Position numbers and translations under genes: made by a program. A DNA stretch of 9,405 nt. Origin: Actinomycetes bacterium (GTDB lineage: Bacteria; Actinomycetota; Acidimicrobiia; Acidimicrobiales; Bog-793). Below the pieces are notes generated by a model. The model saw only the letters and a list, made by a program, of their open reading frames with translations, was not told where the DNA came from and did no database searches. The stretch is taken from the NCBI GenBank assembly GCA_021823365.1, contig JAKAOD010000088.1, forward strand, positions 1 through 9,405. Reading direction: 5' to 3'. Numbering within the stretch: position 1 is the first letter of the stretch; each line of letters opens with the position of its first letter. Of this stretch, positions 1 through 6,645 are shown piece by piece.

Positions 1-366
1 CGTTCCCGTCGTCAAGACTACAAAGTCGGCCGGCTCACTCCAGAGCGTGTGTGCCGACTCGAGGCCATCGGTGTGGTATGGGAACAGCACGATGCCGCTT
101 TCAAGCACGGACTAGATGCGCTTCGGGCCTACGTCACCGAGCACGGGGACGCCGACGTGCTGTGCAGCTATACCACCCCCGACGGCTTCCGGCTCGGTTC
201 GTGGCTGAGCACCCGGCGCAAGGACTACAAGGCCGGCAAGCTCGCTCTCGACCGCATTCGCCAGCTCGAGGAGCTGGGCGTCCGCTGGAGGATCCCTAAC
301 CCGACCCGATTCCGCGCCCCCTGCACAGAACAGATGACCGCCACGGTGGCGGTGTGCCTCGGATGA
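1..366 (+). CDS. C-terminal part of a helicase-associated (HA) domain protein, 5' partial
   Basis: The reading frame is open from the first base of the window and stops with TGA at 364-366, giving the last 121 residues of a longer protein. Two repeats are visible. Residues 1-28 are the end of one repeat (RRQDYKVGRLTPERVCRLEAIG, then VVW). Residues about 31-95 form a full one with GFRLGSWLSTRRKDYKAGKL, then a QLEELGVRW ending. The pattern LGxWxxxRRxxYKxGKL followed by RxxxLExLGxxW is that of the helicase-associated domain, a three-helix nucleic-acid-binding module often present in several copies at the C-terminus of large actinobacterial helicases. No helicase motor is inside the window, so the enzyme activity is inferred. 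The last 20 or so residues after the repeat look unstructured. It leads a co-directional gene run. Confidence 0.82.
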   Translation, partial: RSRRQDYKVGRLTPERVCRLEAIGVVWEQHDAAFKHGLDALRAYVTEHGDADVLCSYTTPDGFRLGSWLSTRRKDYKAGKLALDRIRQLEELGVRWRIPNPTRFRAPCTEQMTATVAVCLG

Positions 367-389
367 GGCTCGAGCAGGGAGCAGGCATC

Positions 390-860
390 ATGGATCGGAT
401 CACGACTGAGCAGATCATCCTCGCCGCGGTCGGAGCCGCAGGACCGGTTGGCGACGACCGGCCGGGCTGGCTCGACCGGGTGAGCGACTTGGCCGCAGAG
501 ATCACCGTCCTGTGCTCGGACCGCTCACGTGTGGCACGACGGGTCCAGGGAATCGTCAACTCGAAGGTGTTCACTGCGACCATCGTGGGCGGCAAGCTCG
601 AACCCAGCTCGACGAGGGGCGTCGTCAACCTGCGCACCAAGGCGACCGAGCAGCACCCCGACAGCATCGAGCAAGCCAGAACCACTCGGACTGACAACCC
701 TGACGGAGCGGCCATGTGGGCCAGGCTCAAGCAGCTGAAGGGTCACCGCGTGGTCGTGTGGGTGGAGGTACAGGAGTACAACGGCGGCCAGGGCAAGGTT
801 CGCGTCGTCCAGCACGTCGAGGACCTCGGCATGGAGAGTTCCGCGGAGAGCGCGGCGTAA
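390..860 (+). CDS. Hypothetical protein, 156 aa
   Basis: I do not recognise this protein. The ATG at 390 is preferred over GTG 354 and ATG 363 because AGGGAG at 376-381 sits 8 nt upstream and the other two starts overlap the preceding gene. The protein begins MDRITTEQIILAAVG. It has an acidic-to-neutral N-terminal half with a DRSRVARRVQGIVNSKVF segment that could be helical. The last 40 residues are beta-rich (GHRVVVWVEVQEYNGGQGKVRVV) and could form a small barrel, for example an OB-like or SH3-like fold; this is only an impression. There is no signal peptide, membrane segment or cysteine cluster. The gap to the gene before is 23 nt and to the next only 5 nt, so it is probably co-transcribed with both. 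Confidence 0.7.
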   Translation: MDRITTEQIILAAVGAAGPVGDDRPGWLDRVSDLAAEITVLCSDRSRVARRVQGIVNSKVFTATIVGGKLEPSSTRGVVNLRTKATEQHPDSIEQARTTRTDNPDGAAMWARLKQLKGHRVVVWVEVQEYNGGQGKVRVVQHVEDLGMESSAESAA

Positions 861-865
861 GCACT

Positions 866-1153
866 ATGCCTCACTCGATCGACGATCTCGCAGAGCTGGT
901 GGAGTACCACCTCGTCGCCTCCGCCCCGAACGACGAGGTGGCCCAACGCAACCTCGAACAGCTCGTGCACCGCCTCGAGTTGCTCGTGCCACGTCTGCTG
1001 CGAACCGAGACGACGCGTCTGGGCCGGCGACTCGTCGAGAAGCCGGTCGACGAGTGCCCTGGCTGCTTGGCCAACCGCGCGAGCGGCCTCGGCGAGGAAG
1101 AGGTCGCCCGGCGCCACGTGCAGGTCCGTGGAGCCGTAAGTGGTGCGGCGTGA
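866..1153 (+). CDS. Small hypothetical protein, 95 aa, with a CPGC motif
   Basis: I do not recognise this protein. The ATG at 866 follows the previous stop by 5 nt; a weak purine run (GGAGAG, 845-850) lies rather far upstream at 15 nt, so translation may depend on coupling. Residues 5-45 are leucine-rich and likely helical (LAELVEYHLV, RNLEQLVHRLELLVPRLL), which may mediate self-association. A single C64-P-G-C67 motif could be half of a metal site or a redox pair, but no second CxxC is seen. The stop TGA at 1151-1153 overlaps the GTG of the exonuclease gene (GTGA), an arrangement typical of translational coupling. Third-position GC is high along its length, which supports it being coding. Confidence 0.62.
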   Translation: MPHSIDDLAELVEYHLVASAPNDEVAQRNLEQLVHRLELLVPRLLRTETTRLGRRLVEKPVDECPGCLANRASGLGEEEVARRHVQVRGAVSGAA

Positions 1154-1788
1154 GACCCGTCTATGGCTTCGACATCGAGACTGACACGACGGTGAACGGC
1201 CTCGACCCGCGCGTCTCCCGGGTCACCTCGGTCGCCGTCTGGTCGCTGACCGAGAAGTCCTGCATCGCCGGTGAGGACGAACGGGAGCTTCTTTTCGAGC
1301 TTGCCCGACTCGTCGACCGCCTGCCGGCCGGGATCATGGCCGGTTGGAACAGCGCGGTGTTCGACCTTCCGTTCCTTGCCACCAGGGCCGAGGCGCTCGG
1401 CGTCGAGCTGCCGTTCACGCTCGTCCCCGACCCGGCGATCGTCCCGAAGTACGACTTCACGCCGCCGCACACCTGCGGCTACCGGGCCTACGTCGGCCGG
1501 CACGTGCATGCCGACATCGCCTACGCCTATCGGCTCTACGCCAGCCAGTTCGGTGTGTCCTGGTCGCTCAAGCCGGTCGCACGGGCGTTCGGCGGCATCG
1601 AGATGATCGAGGTCGACCGGGGGCGCATGCAAGAGCTCTCAGCCGACGAGCTCGCCGCCTACAACCTGTCCGACGCCCGTGGGACCTGCCTACTTGCCCG
1701 TGGGCTGGGCGATCGTCTGGCGGATTGGCTGGACTCGCACCGCATCCGAGAGCTCGAGGAGATGCGGGGCAGCGCCCTTCGCGTGTAG
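1150..1788 (+). CDS. Stand-alone 3'-5' exonuclease of the DnaQ/PolB-exonuclease (DEDDy) type
   Basis: This 212-aa protein shows the exonuclease motifs in order. Exo I is YGFDIETDT with D8 and E10. Exo II is AGWNSAVFDLPFL with N67 and D72. Exo III is YNLSDARGT with Y171 and D175, the YxxxD form of the DEDDy subgroup. An H-A-D segment (residues 120-122) lies between Exo II and III as in PolB-type proofreading domains. These residues bind two metal ions and remove nucleotides from 3' ends. No polymerase domain is attached, so it could act in repair, replication or processing with the HA protein upstream. GTG 1150 is chosen because the protein then begins just before Exo I and overlaps the previous stop. 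An open frame extends further upstream but would run through the preceding gene. The substrate (DNA or RNA) cannot be decided from sequence. Confidence 0.85.
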   Translation: MRPVYGFDIETDTTVNGLDPRVSRVTSVAVWSLTEKSCIAGEDERELLFELARLVDRLPAGIMAGWNSAVFDLPFLATRAEALGVELPFTLVPDPAIVPKYDFTPPHTCGYRAYVGRHVHADIAYAYRLYASQFGVSWSLKPVARAFGGIEMIEVDRGRMQELSADELAAYNLSDARGTCLLARGLGDRLADWLDSHRIRELEEMRGSALRV

Positions 1789-1806
1789 GAGGTCGCCCGG
1801 TGCGCC

Positions 1807-1821
1807 GCCCTCTAAGAGGGC
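1807..1821 (+). other. Short inverted repeat before the next gene
   Basis: GCCCTC and GAGGGC (1807-1812 and 1816-1821) form a 6-bp GC-rich stem around a TAA loop. It lies 18 nt after the exonuclease stop and touches the ATG at 1822. No T-run follows, so it is not a standard terminator. If 1822 is the true start, the stem would hide the only purine-rich (AGAGGG) stretch, which is also too close to the ATG to serve as a ribosome-binding site. Confidence 0.3.
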
Positions 1822-2970
1822 ATGCGCTCCGCCCAATGCAGTGCAGCCGGCCAGCTCCGAGACGCAGAGGCGAGCAGTATCGCCGCCAGCGTCGGCTCCG
1901 GGGTGCTCTCGGAGCGGGAGGCGAGATGGCGCATCAGTGCGCTGCTGCACGGAGCCGACATCGTCGAACAGGTCGTCCGGCGGCTGTGCCTGTCTCGCCA
2001 GGAGGCCGCGGATCTCATCGAGTCTCTGTACGACCTCGCGTACGACGCGATCGTCGGCGTCGGCCGGCCGCCGAAGCTCGACCTCGCCCGTCTCGCCGCG
2101 GGAGCGTCGTTCTCGGGGTGGGCTCGCCAGTTCCTTTCCTCCAAGCAGGCATGCACGACCGCACGCCGGCGCTCGTGGGCGAGGGCCCGCCGGGAGGTGC
2201 TGACGATGGACGCCGGCAGACACGAGCCGCCTGCCGCAACGACGCTCGAGACCGAAGACGGCCATGCCGGTGAAGAAAGGCTCGACGAAGACAGGAGCGA
2301 TGCAGCCATCGCCAGCTTCGGTGCGCACGCCAGGGGCCTCCGCCCCTGCGGCAGGGTGCATCTCAGCGCAGCGACGCTCGCCATGGCGTTCCAGCTGCCT
2401 CATCCACGTCGGGCCGTCGACCTGGCTTGTCGCGACGACCTGCTCGCCGTCATCGAGGCGGACACCGACGCGGTCCATTCGGCGCTGTGCCACATGGTCG
2501 ACGGCGACGACGCCCCGGCTGGCGAGGACCTCGTGCACCAGGGTGTCGCCTTCATGTTCGCCGACTGGGCCGACGAGCAGATCTGCACGCTGCTCGGGCT
2601 CCAGCCGGTCGTCTCCCAGGCGCTCGCCATCGCCGCGCTGACCCCGGTCCCGCCGCCGCAGGCCCGCTACGTGAGACAGCTCCGGCGCCAGCTCGTCGGC
2701 TGTGGTGTCACGCCGGCAGCGGCGCGTCCCCTCGCCACGAGCTTCGCCGCCTTGGTGGCCGAGACGACGGCGTCCGAGTTCGACGCCCGCCACGCTCTCG
2801 ACCTGAAGGACTGTGAGGAGCGGGCCTCGGACCGCAAGCGCTTCGAGGCCGTCGCCGAAGAGATCATCGCCCGCGGCTGGACGCAGCTCGGCGCGACCCC
2901 GGGCGACGTCGAGCGGCACCTCCAGCGCATGCTCGACCAGGTCTGTTACGGCGAGCTCGCAGCGGCCTGA
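1822..2970 (+). CDS. Hypothetical protein, up to 382 aa, unrecognised
   Basis: I cannot assign a family. The frame is coding: high third-position GC throughout, and the opposite-strand readings are arginine-rich shadows. Residues about 30-80 are helical (SEREARWRISALLHG, then LSRQEAADLIESLYDLAYDAI) and could include a helix-turn-helix. Residues about 95-130 form a basic stretch with SGWARQFLSSKQ and ARRRSWARARREVL that could bind nucleic acid. A charged linker (TTLETEDGHAGEERLDEDRSD) follows. The rest is largely helical, ending QLGATPGDVERHLQRMLDQV. The start is uncertain. ATG 1822 has no usable Shine-Dalgarno, and GTG 1903 (giving MLSEREARW) is an alternative. It sits 33 nt after the exonuclease and 83 nt before the reductase, on the same strand, so a role in the same DNA process is possible but unproven. 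Confidence 0.7.
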   Translation: MRSAQCSAAGQLRDAEASSIAASVGSGVLSEREARWRISALLHGADIVEQVVRRLCLSRQEAADLIESLYDLAYDAIVGVGRPPKLDLARLAAGASFSGWARQFLSSKQACTTARRRSWARARREVLTMDAGRHEPPAATTLETEDGHAGEERLDEDRSDAAIASFGAHARGLRPCGRVHLSAATLAMAFQLPHPRRAVDLACRDDLLAVIEADTDAVHSALCHMVDGDDAPAGEDLVHQGVAFMFADWADEQICTLLGLQPVVSQALAIAALTPVPPPQARYVRQLRRQLVGCGVTPAAARPLATSFAALVAETTASEFDARHALDLKDCEERASDRKRFEAVAEEIIARGWTQLGATPGDVERHLQRMLDQVCYGELAAA

Positions 2971-3053
2971 GGTCCGGGTCGCACGGCGCGCGCAACGTCG
3001 ATCTCGCTGCCCTCTATCTCTTCACCGTCGCACGACCACCGAGGAGCAGCGTC

Positions 3054-5972
3054 ATGACTCTCGTCGCATCACCAGCCAGGGCGATCACACAGCTCGACGC
3101 CTCGCTCATCCGGGCGTTCCTCCGGGGCGCCGTCTCAGAAGACGTGCTGCCCGAGCCAGCTTTCGGCCCCATCGGCCAGGAGGTCTTCGAGCGCACGTAC
3201 GCAAGGGAGCTGCCCGACGGGCGCAAAGAGACCTGGGCGCAGACCTGTCGTCGGGTCGTGGTCGGCAGCCTGTCTTACGTGGACCGCTCCCTCTCGCTGC
3301 CGGACGAAGACGTCGAGCTGTTCAGGCTCATCTACTTCTTCGCCGCCGTGCCGGCCGGACGGCACCTCTGGGTGACCGGGACCGAGTCGAGCAAGATGAG
3401 AGCTAACTGCTTCGTCTCGGGCTACGGGGCGAGGCCGTCCGACCACTTCGGCTATCTCGCCGCCCGCCTTTTCGAGGGGGGCGGGGTCGGGGCCAACTAC
3501 TCGTCCGACTTGATGGCCCACCTGCCCGCGGTCGCCGGCTGGATCGAGCTCTGCGTCACCTGTCGAGGCGACCACGTCGACATCGACGCCGTGCGCCAGG
3601 CCGCGGGCGACAGCTTCGTCGAGAACGTGCCTGGCACGATCCTCGTCGAGGACACCCGCGAGGGGTGGGTGGACGCCTGGGGCGAGGTCGTCGAGCTGGC
3701 GCACCTGCCGGGCCGCCATCGCGTCGTCCTCGACGTCTCGGCCGTCCGCCCCTACGGAGCCCCGCTTCGGACCTTCGGCGGTCGGGCGTCCGGGCCCGGG
3801 CCACTTGTCTCGGCAACCAGGGCGATCGTCGGGGTGCTGAACGGCGCGGTCGCCGACGGCGCCAAGACCGGCCGGCCTCGTCGCCTGAGCGGCATGGAGA
3901 CCATGCAGATCGACCACGAGATCGCCTGTGCGGTGGTCGCAGGCGGGAACCGGCGCTCCGCGCGGATGTCCATGATGCACTGGCGGGACCCCGACGTCTT
4001 CTCGTTCATCCACTGCAAGGCGGACCCGTTGTGCCATTGGTCGACGAACATCTCGGTCGAGATCGACGACGCCTTCGTCGAGGCGGTCGACGCTGGCGAC
4101 CCGCACGCCGCTCGGGTGCTGCGTGAGGTGGCCGAGGGAATGGCATTGAACGGCGAGCCCGGTCTCGTGAACACGAGCGCCCACTCCGCCGACGAGCCGG
4201 TGCGCATCCGGACGACCAACCCTTGCCTTCGTGGCGACACCCGCCTCCTCACGAAAGGCGGCCTCGTCCCGATCCGTGATCTTGCCGGGTTGGATTTCGA
4301 GGTCTGGAACGGCAAGAGCTGGTCGCGTTCGACCGCATGGAACACCGGCGTGAAGCAGGTCTTCGAGGTCCGCCTGTCGAACGGCGCCACGATCGCGGCG
4401 ACGGCGAACCACGTCTTTGCGACGGCAGACGGCGACGAGGTGCCTGTCGCAGGGCTCCTCGGGCGAAAGGTGCGGCTCCTGCCCGGCACCGAGTGGGAGG
4501 GGGCGGATCCGTACAGCTACGACGAGGCCTTCTTGCTCGGCTTTCTCCAAGGCGACGGGACCAAGCGAGCCGATTGCGGCGCGATCTCGGTCAAGAACAC
4601 CGAAGCTGAAGTGGCAAGCATCCTGACGGCGTTCGGGTTCTGTCGGGAACCGAGCGGGTCGTGGTACGCGGGAGCTGCGACGCCGGCAGCGTCACTTGTC
4701 GCCAAGGCCGAGATGCTCGACGAGCACCTCCCGGAGCGACCTCTCCCGGCGTGGCTGTTCACCGCCCGCCCGCAGACGGTCAAGGCGTTCCTGAGCGGTC
4801 TCTATTCAGCCAATGGCGCCGCGCTGTCGGACTACCGCCGGGTGACGCTCGAGTCGACCTGCCGTGAGCTTGTCGGCGAGGTACAGCAGCTTCTTTGTGC
4901 CATCGGGATCAGCAGCACACCTCGGGCCTCCACCGTCGTGGCCGTGACCCCGGTCGGCAGCGAGGAGGTCTTCGACTTCCACGAGCCGCAGCGCCACTGG
5001 GGCTGGGCCAACGGCTTCCAGGCGCACAACTGCGGCGAAGTCGGTCTGCACTTCGACCCGACCGACGGCGCCGGCGAGAGCTGCAACCTCGGCAGCGTCG
5101 ACCTCGCCCATTTCGGCCAGGACGACGCCGGGGCGAGGCGGGCTTTCGAGCTGATGGCACGCTTCTTGTACCGCTCCACGCTCAACCCGCACCACGACGA
5201 GCCGGCGCGGCGCATCGAGCTCCAGAACCGTCGCATCGGGGTGGGGATCATGGGCCTGCAGGGCTGGTGCGCTGCGCACGGCGTGACGCTGTCGGGCTTC
5301 GTGGATGCGCCCGAGCTGCACCGCAAGCTCGAGTCCTTCCGCAGGGCCGCCCGCCGCGCAGCCGACGACCTTGCCCGAGCGCTCGGCACGCCGCGCTCGG
5401 TCAAGGTGACCGCGGTCGCTCCGACCGGGACCATCGCCCAGCTCTCCGGCACCACCCCGGGCATCCATCCCGTCATGGCTCGCTACTTCATCCGCCGGGT
5501 CCGCTATGCGCACAGCGACCCGCAGCTCCAAGATCTCATCGCAGCCGGCCACACGGTCGTGACAGACATCTACGCGGCCAACACCTCGGTCGTCGAGTTC
5601 GTCGTCAGAGACCTGATCCTCGACCGTCACCCGGCCGGGCTGATCGAGCAGGCCGACGAGCTGTCGGCAGCGCAGTTCTTCGACGTCGTCGCGACGGTCC
5701 AGGAGCACTTCTGCTCCCCCGGGGACGGGAACGCCATCTCGGCGACGGCCCAGATCGCCCCCGACACCGACCCGGACGAGCTGATCGCCGCCCTCGTTTG
5801 CCATCTTGGAAGGCTCAAGGGCATCACTGTCTTCCCGAGGGTCTCTCGCGAGCTCGCCCCCTATGAACCGCTCAGCGAGGACGAGTACCTGGCACGCTCT
5901 GATTGGGGCCTCGTTCTGGTCGGCGACTCGAACGACGGCGAATGCGCCGGCGGAGCCTGCCCGATCCGCTGA
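3054..5972 (+). CDS. nrdJ: Adenosylcobalamin-dependent (class II, monomeric) ribonucleoside-triphosphate reductase with intein
   Basis: The enzyme reduces ribonucleotides to deoxyribonucleotides with a radical made from adenosylcobalamin, without needing oxygen. The precursor is 972 aa; removing the intein (residues 391-659) leaves 703 aa, close to the monomeric Lactobacillus enzyme of about 740 aa. Visible parts in order: PAGRHLW near residue 101; C119 in RANCFVSGYG, one half of the reducible pair; the EGGGVGAN loop (141-148); MSMMHWRDPDVFSFI; the radical-site motif TTNP/CGE split by the intein, with the mature cysteine at 391 (precursor 660) and glutamate two residues later; SCNLGSVDL with the second redox cysteine (precursor 677); the PTGT phosphate loop (790-793); and a C-terminal CAGGAC pair (964 and 969) that would shuttle electrons from a reductant. 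ATG 3054 has GGAG 7 nt upstream. The 83-nt gap before it is too short for a cobalamin riboswitch. Confidence 0.92.
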   Translation: MTLVASPARAITQLDASLIRAFLRGAVSEDVLPEPAFGPIGQEVFERTYARELPDGRKETWAQTCRRVVVGSLSYVDRSLSLPDEDVELFRLIYFFAAVPAGRHLWVTGTESSKMRANCFVSGYGARPSDHFGYLAARLFEGGGVGANYSSDLMAHLPAVAGWIELCVTCRGDHVDIDAVRQAAGDSFVENVPGTILVEDTREGWVDAWGEVVELAHLPGRHRVVLDVSAVRPYGAPLRTFGGRASGPGPLVSATRAIVGVLNGAVADGAKTGRPRRLSGMETMQIDHEIACAVVAGGNRRSARMSMMHWRDPDVFSFIHCKADPLCHWSTNISVEIDDAFVEAVDAGDPHAARVLREVAEGMALNGEPGLVNTSAHSADEPVRIRTTNPCLRGDTRLLTKGGLVPIRDLAGLDFEVWNGKSWSRSTAWNTGVKQVFEVRLSNGATIAATANHVFATADGDEVPVAGLLGRKVRLLPGTEWEGADPYSYDEAFLLGFLQGDGTKRADCGAISVKNTEAEVASILTAFGFCREPSGSWYAGAATPAASLVAKAEMLDEHLPERPLPAWLFTARPQTVKAFLSGLYSANGAALSDYRRVTLESTCRELVGEVQQLLCAIGISSTPRASTVVAVTPVGSEEVFDFHEPQRHWGWANGFQAHNCGEVGLHFDPTDGAGESCNLGSVDLAHFGQDDAGARRAFELMARFLYRSTLNPHHDEPARRIELQNRRIGVGIMGLQGWCAAHGVTLSGFVDAPELHRKLESFRRAARRAADDLARALGTPRSVKVTAVAPTGTIAQLSGTTPGIHPVMARYFIRRVRYAHSDPQLQDLIAAGHTVVTDIYAANTSVVEFVVRDLILDRHPAGLIEQADELSAAQFFDVVATVQEHFCSPGDGNAISATAQIAPDTDPDELIAALVCHLGRLKGITVFPRVSRELAPYEPLSEDEYLARSDWGLVLVGDSNDGECAGGACPIR
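4224..5030 (+). mobile_element. Intein with LAGLIDADG-type endonuclease region inside the reductase
   Basis: This 269-residue in-frame insertion begins with Cys1 (CLRGDTRLLT, block A) and ends with His268-Asn269 (GFQAHN, block G), followed by Cys+1 of the host protein, so all splicing residues are present. Block B is GATIAATANHVFAT with T60 and H63; block F is VFDFHEPQRHWGWANG. Excision would join TTNP to CGEVGL and restore the active-site motif NPCGE, so the enzyme should be inactive until splicing. Two endonuclease-like motifs lie in the middle: FLLGFLQGDG with D111, and FLSGLYSANG, where the usual catalytic Asp is Asn197. The short length and this Asn suggest that the homing endonuclease is weak or inactive while splicing is kept. 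Similar SANG motifs may occur in other reductase inteins, so loss of activity is an inference. Confidence 0.93.
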
Positions 5973-5987
5973 GATGCACGAGGCGAG

Positions 5988-6015
5988 CCGATCTCGAGCT
6001 CGCTGCACAGATCGG
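5988..6015 (+). terminator. Weak hairpin after the reductase
   Basis: CCGATCT (5988-5994) and AGATCGG (6009-6015) form a 7-bp stem with a 14-nt loop, 15 nt after the reductase stop. There is no T-run behind it, so it may be an RNA-stabilising or weak termination structure only. Confidence 0.3.
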
Positions 6016-6116
6016 TCATGCGTGTGTACGTCGCAGGGCCGCTGGCAGAGCCGCGCGTGGCGGCCCACTCTCGGCGAGACTCGCGAAGACCGTCTGCTCC
6101 ACCCAGGAGGACCACC

Positions 6117-6575
6117 ATGGCTGCCCGTTCGCTCTACGACTACGTGCCTCATCACCGCACGAAAGAGAAGCTGGACCACGTCGCGCGCCCTGTCAAGGTG
6201 AGTGAGCAGCTGCCCCACGGGAACCTCGCCGCCCGGTTCAACTCGTGGTTCGCGGTGAAGGTCACCAACGGAGTGGGCACCATGTGGTGCGCCTATGCGT
6301 TCGCCGCCCTGGCGCTCGTGAGCCTTCCCTCGGCCCTCAGCTCACACAACGCCGACACGCTTGTCTCGTGGGTGTCCCAGACCTTCCTCCAGCTGGTCCT
6401 CCTGTCGGTGATCATCGTCGGGCAGAACGTGCTCGCCACCGCGGCGGACAAGCGAGCCGAGGCCACCTACAACGACGCGGATGCCGTGCTGCACGAGGTC
6501 GTGAAGCTCCAAGAGCATCTCGCCGCCCAAGACGAGGTGCTCCAGAAACTGCTCGGCGAAAGAGCGGCCTCGTAG
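6117..6575 (+). CDS. Two-helix membrane protein with C-terminal coiled coil, 152 aa
   Basis: ATG 6117 has a perfect AGGAGG (6105-6110) 6 nt upstream, so it is preferred to the in-frame ATG at 6018, which has none. The N-terminal 50 residues are soluble and basic. Two membrane segments follow, about 54-75 (TMWCAYAFAALALVSLPSAL) and 84-105 (WVSQTFLQLVLLSVIIVG). Then comes QNVLATAADKRAEATYNDAD and a helical, coiled-coil-like tail (122-146). The layout of two helices, a QN motif after the second and a charged helix resembles DUF1003 and low-affinity iron permease-like small membrane proteins, but the diagnostic residues of neither are clear, so I give no function. It is convergent with the metal transporter and separated from the reductase by 144 nt. 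Whether it belongs with the upstream run is unclear. Confidence 0.8.
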   Translation: MAARSLYDYVPHHRTKEKLDHVARPVKVSEQLPHGNLAARFNSWFAVKVTNGVGTMWCAYAFAALALVSLPSALSSHNADTLVSWVSQTFLQLVLLSVIIVGQNVLATAADKRAEATYNDADAVLHEVVKLQEHLAAQDEVLQKLLGERAAS

Positions 6576-6581
6576 CGAGGG

Positions 6582-6613
6582 CGGTGGCGATGGCCCGACG
6601 GAGCTCGCCGCCG
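6582..6613. terminator. Hairpin between convergent genes
   Basis: CGGTGGCGA (6582-6590) pairs with TCGCCGCCG (6605-6613): 9 bp with one G-T wobble and a 14-nt loop. It lies in the 70-nt gap between the stop codons of two convergent genes, where a bidirectional terminator is expected. It lacks a T-run on either strand, as is common in GC-rich actinobacteria. Confidence 0.4.
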
Positions 6614-6645
6614 TATCGCGGCACGCCGCAAGTCACGAGGGCATT

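Noticed and set aside
1100..1800. A 12-nt direct repeat, GAGGTCGCCCGG at 1100-1111 and 1789-1800
   Set aside because: In a 9.4-kb GC-rich window a few 12-mer repeats are expected by chance, and neither copy has flanking repeats or element ends.
1690..2919. A 409-codon minus-strand open frame opposite the unknown 382-aa gene
   Set aside because: It is arginine/glycine-rich and crosses the exonuclease stop region; the plus frame has the better composition and fits the direction of its neighbours.
2971..3053. A cobalamin riboswitch ahead of the B12-dependent reductase
   Set aside because: The gap is only 83 nt, too short for the motif, and no B12-box-like sequence is seen.
3135..6218. Two minus-strand open frames of about 470 codons opposite the reductase
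   Set aside because: Their sequence is low in motif content and follows the codon periodicity of the reductase, whose catalytic residues and intein blocks are unmistakable.
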